Positions 32,618-41,805 of a stretch of 46,856 bases of DNA are shown in pieces. Each line of letters begins with the position of its first letter. Positions within the stretch are counted from its first letter, which is position 1. The notes under the pieces were generated by a model. The model was not told the DNA's origin and searched no databases. It worked only from the letters and a program-made list of their open reading frames with translations. The stretch is from Pseudomonadales bacterium (GTDB lineage: Bacteria; Pseudomonadota; Gammaproteobacteria; Pseudomonadales; Ketobacteraceae): assembly GCA_002701845.1 (NCBI GenBank), contig NZXG01000019.1, positions 1 to 46,856 of the forward strand, written 5' to 3'. The translations under genes were made by a program, and so were the position numbers.

Positions 32618-34465
32618 TCAGCTCCTGGCGGCTTCCTGCTTCTTCTCTTCGATCTTTTCGCTGACCCGGTCGGCTTTCACCAGCGCCACCACCTTGGAGC
32701 CCGGCAGCACATCCTCCTCCTTGGGGAGGCCCGACAGAATCTGCAGGCGCTTTTTCGGGTTGATGATAAACATGGGGATGGCCTTGGTGCCGTATTTTTC
32801 CAGGTAGTGCTTAAGGGTGAATTCCTCGCTGATATTGGTGGTGCGCATCTCCGCCCCCTGGGACACCAGACTGGCCAGCTTGCTGTAGGTGGCGTCCGCT
32901 GAAAACAGCACGATGCCCGCCAGATCCTCCGCCACTTTCTGGCGTTCACTCTTACTCTGGCTGGACTGGGTGGGCAGGGCATAAACCCGCTTCTTGCCGA
33001 ATTCCCGGGTGTAACGCTGCACCGCCAGCAGGTTCAGGTCGTCGTTCTGGGACAGGGCCATCATGCGGCCAATGCCCAGCAGATCCAGTTCTTTCTCCGC
33101 CAGCTTGGACACCGGGTTGCCGTGGAACACCCGCAGCCCGGCCATGCGGGCGGCTTTAACATTATTACGGTAATTATCCGCCAGCATCACCTCGAAGCCG
33201 TTTTTCTGCAGCTCTCTGGCAATGGCCCGGGACAGCATATTGGCTCCCACCAGCAGGATGCCCTGGGGTGCCTGTTCCACCACCTTAAGCAACTTCGCCA
33301 GGGGCTTGGCGGTCAGGCTCTGGAACACCACGGTACCAATGATCACCACAAAGGTCAGGGTCACCAGGGATTCCGCGCTTTCATAACCCAACTGGGTCAG
33401 CCGCAACGCAAACAGCGCCGACACGGCGGCGGCGATGATACCCCGGGGTCCGATCCAGGCAATCAGGGTCTTTTCCTGCCAGCTGAGGGAGGCCCCCACG
33501 GTGGCGGTGACAATCTTCAGGGGCCGGGCGATAAAGTGGACAAACCCCAGAATCACCAGCGCCTGCCAGCTCAGGGTCACCAGATCGTTCAGATCCACCC
33601 GCGCCGCCAGCAGAATAAACAGGCCGGAAATCAGCAGCACACTGAGGCTTTCCTTGAAATCCAGAATGTTCTCGGTTTCCACCCCCCGCATATTGGCCAG
33701 CCAGATCCCCATAATGGTGACCGCCAGCAGCCCCGATTCGTGCTCAAGGGAGTCGGACAGGGCGAACACCGCCAGCACAGAAATCAATATAAAGACGTTA
33801 TGCAGATACTCCGGAATCAGCTCCCGCCGCAGCAACCAGCCGCACAGGTAACCGGCCCCGGCCCCCAGGGCGGTGCCGATGCCCAGGATCTTTAAGAACA
33901 CCACCAGCACCGCCAGCCATTCGTTGCCGCCACTGATTTCCGCCACGATAAAGTTGAACACCAGTACCGCCAGCAGAGCCCCCAGGGGATCAATCAGAAT
34001 ACTTTCCCAGCGCAGGATATTGGTGATCCGGGCATTGGGCCGCACCGAACGCAGCATGGGGACAATCACCGTGGGCCCGGTGACCACCACCATGGCCCCG
34101 AACAACAACGCCAGATGCCAGTCCATATTCAGCAGCCAGCCGGTGAACACGGCAATACTGACCCAGCTGACCAGTACGCCGATGGTGAGAATGCGCCACA
34201 CCACCGACTCCATGCCGCGGATTTCCTTGAATTTCAGGGTCAGGCTGCCCTCAAACAGGATCACCGCCACCGCCATGGACACCAGGGGGAACAGCATGTC
34301 GCCGAACAGGGCATCCGGGTCCAGCCAGCCCACCACCGGGCCGGCCACAATGCCGGTCAGCAGCAAAAACAGAATGGCGGGTAACCGCAGACGCCAGGCC
34401 ACCCATTGACAGATCAGCCCCAATACGCCCACCAGGGCGAAACTCGATACCAGATTGGTTTCCAA
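32618..34465 (-). CDS. CPA1-type sodium/proton antiporter with TrkA-like domain
   Basis: A 615-residue transporter. The first 385 residues hold about twelve membrane segments of the cation:proton antiporter family (LRLPAILFLLLTGIVAGPVVGWL; VTGPTVIVPMLRSVRP; ESILIDPLGALLAVLVFNF). The SILIDPLGA stretch stands where many CPA1 members carry N-D. A cytoplasmic regulatory domain follows: a TrkA-N like Rossmann fold (GILLVGANMLSRAIARELQKNG) and a TrkA-C like end (GSKVVALVKADRV). Ions are probably Na+ or K+. Translation starts with TTG; there is GAGAG before it. It is 113 bp downstream of the CorA-like gene, same direction. Confidence 0.8.
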   Translation of the reverse strand: METNLVSSFALVGVLGLICQWVAWRLRLPAILFLLLTGIVAGPVVGWLDPDALFGDMLFPLVSMAVAVILFEGSLTLKFKEIRGMESVVWRILTIGVLVSWVSIAVFTGWLLNMDWHLALLFGAMVVVTGPTVIVPMLRSVRPNARITNILRWESILIDPLGALLAVLVFNFIVAEISGGNEWLAVLVVFLKILGIGTALGAGAGYLCGWLLRRELIPEYLHNVFILISVLAVFALSDSLEHESGLLAVTIMGIWLANMRGVETENILDFKESLSVLLISGLFILLAARVDLNDLVTLSWQALVILGFVHFIARPLKIVTATVGASLSWQEKTLIAWIGPRGIIAAAVSALFALRLTQLGYESAESLVTLTFVVIIGTVVFQSLTAKPLAKLLKVVEQAPQGILLVGANMLSRAIARELQKNGFEVMLADNYRNNVKAARMAGLRVFHGNPVSKLAEKELDLLGIGRMMALSQNDDLNLLAVQRYTREFGKKRVYALPTQSSQSKSERQKVAEDLAGIVLFSADATYSKLASLVSQGAEMRTTNISEEFTLKHYLEKYGTKAIPMFIINPKKRLQILSGLPKEEDVLPGSKVVALVKADRVSEKIEEKKQEAARS

Positions 34466-34578
34466 AGGCTTGCTCTCTTATGCCAGCGTGAGCGGACCAC
34501 TGTACTGAAAAGCGCCCGCCGGAGCCAGCACCGCAGGCGCCTGTCTGCATTGGGGAGACCCGGATTGGGGAGGCGCGG

Positions 34579-35544
34579 TCACAGCCAGCGCTTGCGGCGG
34601 AACAGAGCCAGCAGCACGATGGCAATAAAGCCCATCACCGATAACAGCACATAGTAGCCATAGCGGGAATGCAGCTCCGGCATGTGCTCAAAGTTCATCC
34701 CGTAAATCCCGGACAGCAGGCCCAGGGGCACAAAGATCGCCGTGATCACCGTCAGCGCCTGCATGGTTTTGTTCAACTGGTGGGACGTGAGGGAGATATA
34801 ACCTTCGATCAGATCCCCGCACTGCTCATAGAACAGGGTGCAAAGGCTGGCCAGACGCTCGCACTTGTCATACACATCCTGCATGGCGTGAAACAGGGGC
34901 GCGTCGTTCATATCCAGCACCTCAGTGGACTCCCGCAACAACTCCCCGAACACCTTCTCGTGATAATTGAACACCCGGTTCAACTTCCGCAGCCGGGAAC
35001 GGTAGGCGACAAAGCGCTGCATCAGCCGGTCCGTGGGGTCATCGAGCATCTCGTCCTCCATCTCACTGATGGCGTCCTCCAGCTCCAGCATGCGTTTGAT
35101 GTACTGACCCAGGGACTGATTGACGATGCGAGTGAACAATATGGTAGGGGTGGGCAGATAGCGGGCCAGCTCCGAGGGATTGTCCCACAGTGCATTGACG
35201 CCAAAGGAAGGGCCGGTGCGGCGGCTGATCAGACAGTCGCTGCTGACAAAAAACGCCACCTGCACATGGCGCACATTCACCTCTTCTTCAAAATACTCAA
35301 AGCCCCGGTAGATCACCAGAGTGTTGGCCCCGAAATCTTCAACCTTGGGGGGGTGCCGCTGGCGCTGGGCGTCCTGAATCGCCAGGGGATGACAGCCCAG
35401 CTCTCGCAGGAGAGTGGCTTCCTGCGTTTCAGGCTCATCGGCCAAGTCGATCCAGAGGCTGCCGCCCTGCTGTTGCCATTGTTTGATTTGTTCTGCGCCA
35501 CCGCTGTGCGCCGCGCCGTCGTGCCACCATTGGGTTCGGATCAT
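34579..35544 (-). CDS. CorA/ZntB-family divalent metal transporter
   Basis: A 321-residue inner-membrane transporter of the CorA superfamily. A large cytoplasmic N-terminal domain leads to two C-terminal membrane helices; the first ends in the selectivity motif GMN within SGIYGMNFEHMPEL, followed by the periplasmic loop and VLLSVMGFIAIVLLALF and a basic tail (RRKRW). The E-M-P-E-L loop matches CorA-type Mg2+/Co2+ channels, although ZntB-like relatives move Zn2+. ATG at 35544 has AGGA 7 bases upstream. The antiporter gene follows in the same direction. Confidence 0.85.
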   Translation of the reverse strand: MIRTQWWHDGAAHSGGAEQIKQWQQQGGSLWIDLADEPETQEATLLRELGCHPLAIQDAQRQRHPPKVEDFGANTLVIYRGFEYFEEEVNVRHVQVAFFVSSDCLISRRTGPSFGVNALWDNPSELARYLPTPTILFTRIVNQSLGQYIKRMLELEDAISEMEDEMLDDPTDRLMQRFVAYRSRLRKLNRVFNYHEKVFGELLRESTEVLDMNDAPLFHAMQDVYDKCERLASLCTLFYEQCGDLIEGYISLTSHQLNKTMQALTVITAIFVPLGLLSGIYGMNFEHMPELHSRYGYYVLLSVMGFIAIVLLALFRRKRWL

Positions 35545-35630
35545 GGGGATTCCTGTTTGCTGTTTTTATGCAGGACTAAATCAGTTATCCCTGAAAATGG
35601 CAAGCGCCTGGCGACGGCGGGAAACCGGGA

Positions 35631-37589
35631 TCATGAGTTCAGCGAGTGGCCCGGCCGCCCGGATTTAACCGCCCCCACATCAATCCGCCAACGCCGTATC
35701 CGGGAGTACAGGGTGGTGGGTTTGAGCCCCAGCAACGCCGCGGCCCCCTCCCGGCCGGACACCTTGCCGCCACACTGCTGCAGGGCGCTGATCAGATTGG
35801 CCCGTTCGCTGGCCCGGCGCTGATCCTCGGTTAGTATCCCGGCTCCCTCCCAACTTGGCGGCGGCGCCGGTTCCGTGGTGGGAGGATGGGTCAAGTCGGG
35901 AATATCAATTTTCAGCTTGCCCTGACTGGAGACAATCACCGCCCGCTCGATCACATTTTCCAGCTCGCGGATATTGCCGGGCCAGGAATAGCTTTGCAGT
36001 CGGCGCGCCACCGCCAGGGAAATGGGCAACACCGGTTTGTTAAGTTTGCGGCAGGCTTTTTCCAGAAAGTAGGTGGCCAGCAGGGGAATGTCCTCCACCC
36101 GCTGTCGCAGGGGCGCGGACTCGATGGGAAACACATTCAGGCGAAAATACAGATCTTCCCGAAACCGGTGTTCGCGGATATCGGTTTTCAGGTCCCGGTT
36201 GGTGGCGGCGATCACACGCACGTCCACCCGCCGGGTCTGGGCATCCCCCACCCGCTCGAACTGTTTTTCCTGCAGCACGCGCAACAGTTTGCCCTGCAGT
36301 TCCAGCGGTATTTCCCCCACCTCGTCCAGGAACAGGGTGCCACCATCGGCCAGTTCAAAGCGGCCAATGCGATCACTGGTGGCGCCGGTGTAGGCCCCTT
36401 TCACATGACCGAAGAATTCACTCTCGAACAAATCCCGGGGAATAGCGGCGCAGTTCACCCGAATCAACGGCCGGGTCCGGCGATCACTGGCTTCGTGGAT
36501 GGCCCGGGCCAGCAGTTCCTTACCGGTGCCGGATTCCCCGGTGATCAGCACATTGGCATCGGTGGGCGCCACCAGTTCGATCTGGGCAATGGTATTGCGA
36601 ATGGCATCGCTGCGGCCCACAATCTCCCGATAGTTGTGTTCGGCGCGGATTTCCTCCTGCAAATAAGCATTTTCCAGCTCCAGCCGCTGCTTTAACCGCT
36701 CCACTTCCGCCATGGCCAGCCGCAGCCGGCGTTCCGCCTCCCGGCGCTCACTGACATCCCGAAAAATCACCACCGCACCCACCACCCGGCCACCATCTTC
36801 GATCGGTGTGCTGGTGTACTCTACGGGGAACGCGGTGCCGTCCTTGCGCCAGAACACCTCATCCCCCACCTGATGCACGCTGCCATCATGAAACGCGGCG
36901 AAGATGGGGCAGGTGTGAATGTCGTAACAGGTGCCGTCCTCGTGGCTGTGGTGAATGCACTCGTGGGCATTGCGACCCACCAGCTCCGCCGCCGGGTAGC
37001 CCAGCATTTTTTCCGCCGCCGGATTGAGAAAGGTGGTGATGCCCTCGGTATTGACCCCATAGATACCCTCGCCGGCGGCGTTGAGGATCAATTGGTTCTC
37101 CCGCTCGAATTCGGAAAACACCTCTTCGATGCGCTTCCATTCCATCAGGCCACCGCGATGGTAGCGGGCGGCATCCGCCTCCACCCGTAAGCTATGGCAG
37201 TAACGGGTATCAAACAGGGTAAACAGCAGCAGGGGGCGCTGGTTCTCAGTGAAAGCCGATCCGTACACTTCCACCGCCCGGGTACTGCCGTCGGCACAAC
37301 ACAGGTGCAACTCACTGGTATAGCTGTTTTTGTTTTCCAAACAGGCCTGACTGAAGGCCACCAGGCTGGGCAACTGCTCGGCAAACAATGTAGAGACCGA
37401 CATGGCCAGTAGCTGGCTGGATGGGTAGCCGCTCAGATCCGCCAGCCGGGCGCTGCATTCAAGAATTCGGTCCGCCACCGGATCAAAACACATCACCGCC
37501 ATATCGCTGGCATCCAGCCCCCGGGCCAGTAGCATGGGCCCCTCCGGGAGGATGGTTTTCCGCATGACTTTGTGCACGGTTTTCTGCAT
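35631..37589 (-). CDS. Sigma-54-dependent PAS/AAA/Fis regulator of the cyanate operon
   Basis: A 652-residue enhancer-binding protein. Residues about 25-130 and 165-285 are PAS domains (the second, [20 protein letters not shown]), which sense an unknown signal. The central AAA domain has GESGTGKE (Walker A), the sigma-54 contact loop GAYTGA (the Phe variant of GAFTGA is Tyr here), [11 protein letters not shown] (Walker B) and the arginine finger region. The C-terminal Fis-type helix-turn-helix is [20 protein letters not shown]. It is divergent from the cyanate transport operon and shares a 368-bp promoter region that holds a sigma-54 promoter and tandem 17-bp repeats. I infer that it activates the operon; the ligand may be cyanate or a nitrogen signal. 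AGGTGAA precedes the ATG. Confidence 0.9.
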   Translation of the reverse strand: MQKTVHKVMRKTILPEGPMLLARGLDASDMAVMCFDPVADRILECSARLADLSGYPSSQLLAMSVSTLFAEQLPSLVAFSQACLENKNSYTSELHLCCADGSTRAVEVYGSAFTENQRPLLLFTLFDTRYCHSLRVEADAARYHRGGLMEWKRIEEVFSEFERENQLILNAAGEGIYGVNTEGITTFLNPAAEKMLGYPAAELVGRNAHECIHHSHEDGTCYDIHTCPIFAAFHDGSVHQVGDEVFWRKDGTAFPVEYTSTPIEDGGRVVGAVVIFRDVSERREAERRLRLAMAEVERLKQRLELENAYLQEEIRAEHNYREIVGRSDAIRNTIAQIELVAPTDANVLITGESGTGKELLARAIHEASDRRTRPLIRVNCAAIPRDLFESEFFGHVKGAYTGATSDRIGRFELADGGTLFLDEVGEIPLELQGKLLRVLQEKQFERVGDAQTRRVDVRVIAATNRDLKTDIREHRFREDLYFRLNVFPIESAPLRQRVEDIPLLATYFLEKACRKLNKPVLPISLAVARRLQSYSWPGNIRELENVIERAVIVSSQGKLKIDIPDLTHPPTTEPAPPPSWEGAGILTEDQRRASERANLISALQQCGGKVSGREGAAALLGLKPTTLYSRIRRWRIDVGAVKSGRPGHSLNS

Positions 37590-37612
37590 GGATCTTCACC
37601 TGACTGTTAACG

Positions 37613-37646
37613 GGCCGGAGCGAGAGTCCCAACCGCTGCTCCGGCC
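37613..37646 (-). promoter_or_regulatory. 9-bp inverted repeat before the regulator gene
   Basis: GGCCGGAGC (37613-37621) and GCTCCGGCC (37638-37646) are perfect inverted repeats with a 16-nt loop, 24 bp upstream of the regulator ATG. It would lie in the mRNA leader or be an operator for autoregulation; sequence does not decide. Confidence 0.4.
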
Positions 37647-37708
37647 TCTATCCTGCGCCTGTCCAACGGCTATCAAACCCCGTGCCAGATTACGAAAATG
37701 CGCAACAT

Positions 37709-37742
37709 TGAATTATGCATTTGCATGATTTACGCATTTGCA
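37709..37742. promoter_or_regulatory. Tandem 17-bp repeats, candidate enhancer-binding site
   Basis: TGAATTATGCATTTGCA (37709-37725) is followed without a gap by TGATTTACGCATTTGCA (37726-37742), 14 of 17 bases identical. A degenerate TGCGCAA lies just before. They sit 73-106 bp upstream of the GG of the -24 element, in the range typical of upstream activator sequences for enhancer-binding proteins, and between the regulator and the operon it probably activates. Confidence 0.65.
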
Positions 37743-37814
37743 CAACCCCAACAGGGTTGACCCAGGAATACTTAAATTACTGATTTTTATAACAACAAAC
37801 CCGACAGACCTGGG

Positions 37815-37831
37815 TTGGTACAAAGCCTGCA
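37815..37831 (+). promoter_or_regulatory. Sigma-54 promoter of the cyanate operon
   Basis: TTGGTACAAAGCCTGCA matches the sigma-54 consensus TGGCAC-N5-TTGCA, with the invariant GG (37817-37818) and GC (37829-37830) exactly 10 bases apart. Transcription would start about 12 bases after the GC, giving a leader of roughly 115 bases to the ATG at 37958. The divergent sigma-54 regulator supports it. Confidence 0.8.
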
Positions 37832-37957
37832 CTTGCAGACCGGAACTCTGGGCACCGCTGACTGCTGACCCACTTGAGCCCAGTTACGAACCTTGTTGGT
37901 GCGCGCCCGCGGATGGACGCACCCAATTGCCAACCACAGTTTCGGGGGAAATTCACC

Positions 37958-39346
37958 ATGACCGTAAAAAGTCTGGGCAATCCATACGACGCCAACACCA
38001 GCCTGACACACGAAGCCGGCTGCGCCTGCGACCAGTGCAGCAGCGGGCACACCGCCACCAGCGCGCCGGCCACCAGCCCCACCCTCTCCAGTGAGGAGAT
38101 GATGGACCGGGCCATCGAAAACGCCGTGGTGCGGGCGGTATTCAACCAGAGCGACCTTAACCGCCGTCAGTTTATGGGGTTGTTGGGCGGTGGTACCGCG
38201 GCCGCCATGCTCTCCACTTTTTTCCCGCTCAATGAAGCCAAGGCGGCGCTGAAGGAATCCCTGGGCAAACCGGAAAAAACCAAATTGAAAGTGGGCTTCG
38301 TGCCCATCACCTGCGCCACCCCCATCATCATGGCTCACCCTTTGGGGTTCTACTCCAAATACGGCCTGGACGTGGACGTGATCAAAACCGCCGGCTGGGC
38401 GGTGGCCCGGGATAAATCCCTGGCCCGGGAATACGATGCCTCTCACATGCTCACGCCCATGCCCCTGGCCATGACCCTGGGGGCCGGCTCCACCGCCGAG
38501 CCCTACATCATGCCGGCGGTGGAAAACATCAATGGTCAGGCCATCGTGCTGCACGTGGACCACAAAGACAAACGGGATCCCAAGCAATGGAAGGGCTTTA
38601 AGTTCGGCGTGCCCTTCGATTACTCCATGCATAACTTCCTGCTGCGCTACTATGTGGCGGAGCACGGCCTGGATCCGGACAAGGACATTCAAATCCGGGT
38701 AGTACCACCGCCGGAAATGGTGGCCAACCTGCGGGCCGGCAACCTGGATGGCTACCTCTCCCCGGACCCCTTCAATCAACGGGCGGTGTGGGAGAAAGTG
38801 GGCTTTATTCATACCCTCACCAAAGATATCTGGGAAGGCCACCCCTGTTGCGCTTTTGCCTGCAGTAAAGCCTTCGCCGAGGAACTCCCTAACACCTATG
38901 GCGCGCTGCTGAAATCCATCATTGACGCCACTCAATACTCATCGAACCCGGACAATCGCAAGGAAATCTCCGAGGCCATTGCACCCAAGAATTACCTGAA
39001 CCAACCGGTGCCGGTGATTCAGCAGGTCCTTACCGGTCGCTATGCGGATGGTCTGGGCTCGGTGAAGGACGTACCGGACCGCATCGACTTCGATCCCTTC
39101 CCCTGGCACTCCATGGCGGTGTGGATCCTCACTCAGATGAAACGTTGGGGCTACATCGAAGGGGATGTGGACTACAAGACCGTAGCGGAACAGGTTTACC
39201 TGGCATCGGACTGCGAAAAGATCATGAAAGATCTGGGCTACTCGGCGCCGGACAAAACCTACGCCAACTACACCATCATGGGTAAGGAGTTTGATTACAC
39301 CAAGCCTGAAGAATACGTGAAGAGCTTCGCCATCGGGAGGGTTTGA
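37958..39346 (+). CDS. Cyanate-type ABC transporter substrate-binding protein (NrtA/CmpA family)
   Basis: A 462-residue periplasmic binding protein for an anion, given the cyanase neighbour most likely cyanate. An unusual 60-residue N-terminal part with a Cys cluster (AGCACDQCSSGH) precedes a Tat-type signal (NRRQFMGLLGGGTAAAMLSTFF). The mature domain has LKVGFVPITCATPIIMAH, YGLDVDVIKTAGWAVARDK, and GHPCCAFACSKAF, the NrtA/CmpA pattern. I start at the ATG at 37958 after a GGGGGAA site; a longer frame to 37874 has no support. The stop overlaps the permease start by one base. Expected expression: sigma-54 dependent, from the promoter 127-143 bp upstream. Confidence 0.9.
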   Translation: MTVKSLGNPYDANTSLTHEAGCACDQCSSGHTATSAPATSPTLSSEEMMDRAIENAVVRAVFNQSDLNRRQFMGLLGGGTAAAMLSTFFPLNEAKAALKESLGKPEKTKLKVGFVPITCATPIIMAHPLGFYSKYGLDVDVIKTAGWAVARDKSLAREYDASHMLTPMPLAMTLGAGSTAEPYIMPAVENINGQAIVLHVDHKDKRDPKQWKGFKFGVPFDYSMHNFLLRYYVAEHGLDPDKDIQIRVVPPPEMVANLRAGNLDGYLSPDPFNQRAVWEKVGFIHTLTKDIWEGHPCCAFACSKAFAEELPNTYGALLKSIIDATQYSSNPDNRKEISEAIAPKNYLNQPVPVIQQVLTGRYADGLGSVKDVPDRIDFDPFPWHSMAVWILTQMKRWGYIEGDVDYKTVAEQVYLASDCEKIMKDLGYSAPDKTYANYTIMGKEFDYTKPEEYVKSFAIGRV

Positions 39347-40176
39347 TGATTGCGTCCATGCCATTGCGGGCCGCCATTTTATCCGTGGTGATGGCGGTGG
39401 TGCTGTTGGGAGCCTGGGAACTGGCGGTGGAACAGCCGGAGCAATCCGGCGCCATGAGTGAATATGAAATGCTGATGGGGGGCGCCGACCAGGAAGCCCG
39501 GGTTCCGCCCCCCTCGGATGTGTTTACTCATGCCTGGAACGAGCTCAGTGATCCGTTCTATGACAAAGGACCCAATGACAAAGGCATCGGCATCCAACTG
39601 GCCTACTCTCTGTACCGGGTTTTGGCGGGCTATATCATGGCGGCCATCATTGCTATTCCCGTAGGCTTTTTGGTGGGGATGTCGCCGCTGATGTACAACG
39701 CCTTGAACCCGTTTATTCAGGTGTTGCGGCCCATTTCGCCCCTGGCCTGGATGCCCCTGGCGCTGTTCATCATTCAGGATTCGGAAACCTCGGCAATTTT
39801 TGTGATTTTTATCTGCTCCATCTGGCCCATGCTGATTAACACCGCCTTTGGCGTGGCCAACGTGCGTCAGGACTGGGTCAATGTGGCCCGCACCCATGAG
39901 CTGTCTCATCTGCGCACTGCCTTCCAGGTCATTCTGCCGGCGGCCGCGCCCACCATACTTACCGGCATGCGGATTTCCATTGGCATCGCCTGGCTGGTGA
40001 TCGTGGCGGCGGAAATGCTGGTGGGCGGTACCGGCATTGGTTATTACGTCTGGAACGAATGGAACAACCTGGACCTCAACAGCGTCATCTTCTCCATCAT
40101 CATGATCGGTTGCGTCGGCATGCTGCTGGACCTGGCTCTGGCAAAGGCGCAAAAGCTGGTTGAATACGACGAATAG
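39346..40176 (+). CDS. Cyanate-type ABC transporter permease (NrtB/CynB family)
   Basis: A 276-residue inner-membrane permease of the nitrate/cyanate/bicarbonate family. The N-terminal membrane segment (LRAAILSVVMAVVLLGAWELA) precedes a periplasmic stretch of about 65 residues, then five membrane segments with the EAA-type loop (RTHELSHLRTAFQVILPAAAPTILTGMRIS) that docks on the ATPase. LNPFIQVLRPISPLAWMPLALF and GGTGIGYYVWNEWNN are NrtB-like. I choose the ATG at 39346, which overlaps the preceding stop as TGATG and has GGGAGG 6 bases before it. Confidence 0.9.
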   Translation: MIASMPLRAAILSVVMAVVLLGAWELAVEQPEQSGAMSEYEMLMGGADQEARVPPPSDVFTHAWNELSDPFYDKGPNDKGIGIQLAYSLYRVLAGYIMAAIIAIPVGFLVGMSPLMYNALNPFIQVLRPISPLAWMPLALFIIQDSETSAIFVIFICSIWPMLINTAFGVANVRQDWVNVARTHELSHLRTAFQVILPAAAPTILTGMRISIGIAWLVIVAAEMLVGGTGIGYYVWNEWNNLDLNSVIFSIIMIGCVGMLLDLALAKAQKLVEYDE

Positions 40177-40184
40177 GAGGCCCC

Positions 40185-41090
40185 ATGTCGCACGCATTTT
40201 TGGAAGTCAGCGGCTTAAGTAAAGTCTATCCAACCAAGGATGGTAACGATCTTACGGTTTATGAAGGCGTGGACTTCACCCTGGAAAAAGGTGAGTTCGT
40301 CTGCATCATTGGCCACTCCGGCTGCGGCAAATCCACCATTCTCAACACCCTGGCGGGGCTGGATGAGCCTACCGCCGGTGCTGTGGTGATGAATGGCAAA
40401 GAGGTTCGCGGCCCCAGCCTGCAACGCGGTGTGGTGTTCCAGAATTACAGCCTGCTGCCCTGGATGTCCGCCCTGGGCAACGTGGAATTCGGCGTGCGTG
40501 CCCGCTGGCCGGACTGGAGCAAAAGCAAAGTGCGGGACCACAGCGCGCACTTTCTGGAAATGGTGGGCCTGAAGCAGGCGTTGCACCGCAAGCCGTCGGA
40601 ACTGTCCGGTGGTATGCGCCAGCGGGTCAGCATCGCCCGCGCGTTCGCTACTCAGCCGGATCTGTTATTGCTGGATGAACCCTTTGGTGCCCTGGATGCT
40701 CTGACCCGGGGCGTGATTCAACAGGAGCTGATGAAAATCTGGAGTGAAACCCAGCAGACGGCCTTTATGATCACCCACGATGTGGACGAGGCCATTCTGC
40801 TGTCGGACCGGATATTTCTGATGTCCAACGGTCCCAATGCTGCCATAGCCGAGGCAGTGACAGTAGACATACCCCGCCCCCGCCAGCGCACTACCATTTT
40901 TCAGCAGCCGGGTTATTACCAGCTGCGTAACTATCTGGTGGACTTCCTGGTGAACCGCTCGGAGGACAAACCGGATTTGCAGTCGGGTGCCCCCAACGCC
41001 GTTAACCCACTGGTCGACCAGCCGCCGGAAACCACCACCGCGGCCGGCGGCGCCGATGTCAATAATCCACAGTTAGCAGTCAACCATTAA
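40185..41090 (+). CDS. Cyanate-type ABC transporter ATP-binding protein (NrtC/D, CynD family)
   Basis: A 301-residue ATPase that drives the importer. Walker A is GHSGCGKST, the signature LSGGMRQRV, Walker B LLLLDEPFGALD, with a Q-loop (VFQNYSLLPWM) and H-loop (MITHDVDEA). Residues from about 260 onward (ENRSEDKPDLQSGAPNAVNP) form a disordered tail without the second NrtC substrate-binding domain, so it is the shorter NrtD/CynD type. GGAGG precedes the ATG, 8 bp after the permease stop. Its stop is 19 bp before the cyanase start. Confidence 0.9.
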   Translation: MSHAFLEVSGLSKVYPTKDGNDLTVYEGVDFTLEKGEFVCIIGHSGCGKSTILNTLAGLDEPTAGAVVMNGKEVRGPSLQRGVVFQNYSLLPWMSALGNVEFGVRARWPDWSKSKVRDHSAHFLEMVGLKQALHRKPSELSGGMRQRVSIARAFATQPDLLLLDEPFGALDALTRGVIQQELMKIWSETQQTAFMITHDVDEAILLSDRIFLMSNGPNAAIAEAVTVDIPRPRQRTTIFQQPGYYQLRNYLVDFLVNRSEDKPDLQSGAPNAVNPLVDQPPETTTAAGGADVNNPQLAVNH

Positions 41091-41109
41091 GCAGCGCAGG
41101 AGAACCATT

Positions 41110-41544
41110 ATGAGTGACGTGGCAAAAACCATTATCGCAGCCAAGGAAAGCAAAGGCATGACCTGGGAGGCCATCGGCGAGGCCGTGGGCATGTCGCCGG
41201 TCTGGACCACCTCTGCCTGCATGGGCATGAACAGCATGCCGGAGGACAAAGCCAAGGCACTGTGCGACGTGCTGGGGCTGGATGCCGACATCTGCACCGC
41301 CTTGCAGAAGTACCCCACCAAAACCTGGGATCAGTCCGTGCCCCAGGATCCATTGATTTACCGACTGTATGAAATCGTGGGGGTTTACGGTGAAACCCTG
41401 AAAGAAGTGATCCAGGAAAAATTCGGTGACGGCATCATGAGCGCCATCGATTTTTCCATGGAAGTGGAAAAAGAGGAAAACCCCAAGGGCGATCGGGTGG
41501 TGATTACCATGAACGGTAAATTCCTGCCGTACAAAGCCTGGTAG
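41110..41544 (+). CDS. cynS: Cyanase (cyanate hydratase)
   Basis: A 144-residue enzyme that turns cyanate plus bicarbonate into ammonia and carbon dioxide, acting as a decamer. The catalytic residues are all present: R85 and E88 in PLIYRLYEIVG and S111 in GDGIMSAIDF, corresponding to E. coli R96, E99 and S122 with a constant offset of 11. The N-terminal helix-turn-helix-like domain (ESKGMTWEAIGEAVGMS) is normal for the family. The protein is 12 residues shorter than the E. coli enzyme. AGGAG precedes the ATG. No cynT carbonic anhydrase is seen nearby, though bicarbonate must be supplied. Confidence 0.97.
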   Translation: MSDVAKTIIAAKESKGMTWEAIGEAVGMSPVWTTSACMGMNSMPEDKAKALCDVLGLDADICTALQKYPTKTWDQSVPQDPLIYRLYEIVGVYGETLKEVIQEKFGDGIMSAIDFSMEVEKEENPKGDRVVITMNGKFLPYKAW

Positions 41545-41562
41545 ATCTTCACTGATGCTTAT

Positions 41563-41585
41563 CCCGGGTAGCCCCGCTGCCCGGG
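41563..41585 (+). terminator. Hairpin after cynS
   Basis: CCCGGGTAGC pairs with GCTGCCCGGG around a CCC loop, a 10-bp stem with one G-U, 18 bases after the cynS stop. No U-tract follows, so it may be a Rho-assisted or weak terminator for the cyanate operon. Confidence 0.5.
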
Positions 41586-41805
41586 CCGCTCACTCAAATC
41601 CAACCAGCGAATCCATTTGTGCCAAAACTTTTGTGACCTTTTGCTCTGTCTACTTTTGGCGGTGATCGCCATCATAAGCCCGGTGAAGTTACTTCATCCT
41701 CACAGGAAGCCGACAGCAAGGGAACCGCTACACAGGCACAATTTCTCCGTAACGTCATCCCCTTTCCACTGACCCGGCTCTTTCCCCGCCAGGTGGCTCA
41801 GTCTG
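41586..41805. other. Stretch without a clear gene between cynS and the FHA-like frame
   Basis: No complete gene is seen. One frame, ending EADSKGTATQAQFLRNV then IPFPLTRLFPRQVAQ, runs for about 45 codons until a stop at about 41835 and could be the upstream part of the FHA-like frame in a shifted register, which would fit a decayed gene. Confidence 0.4.
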
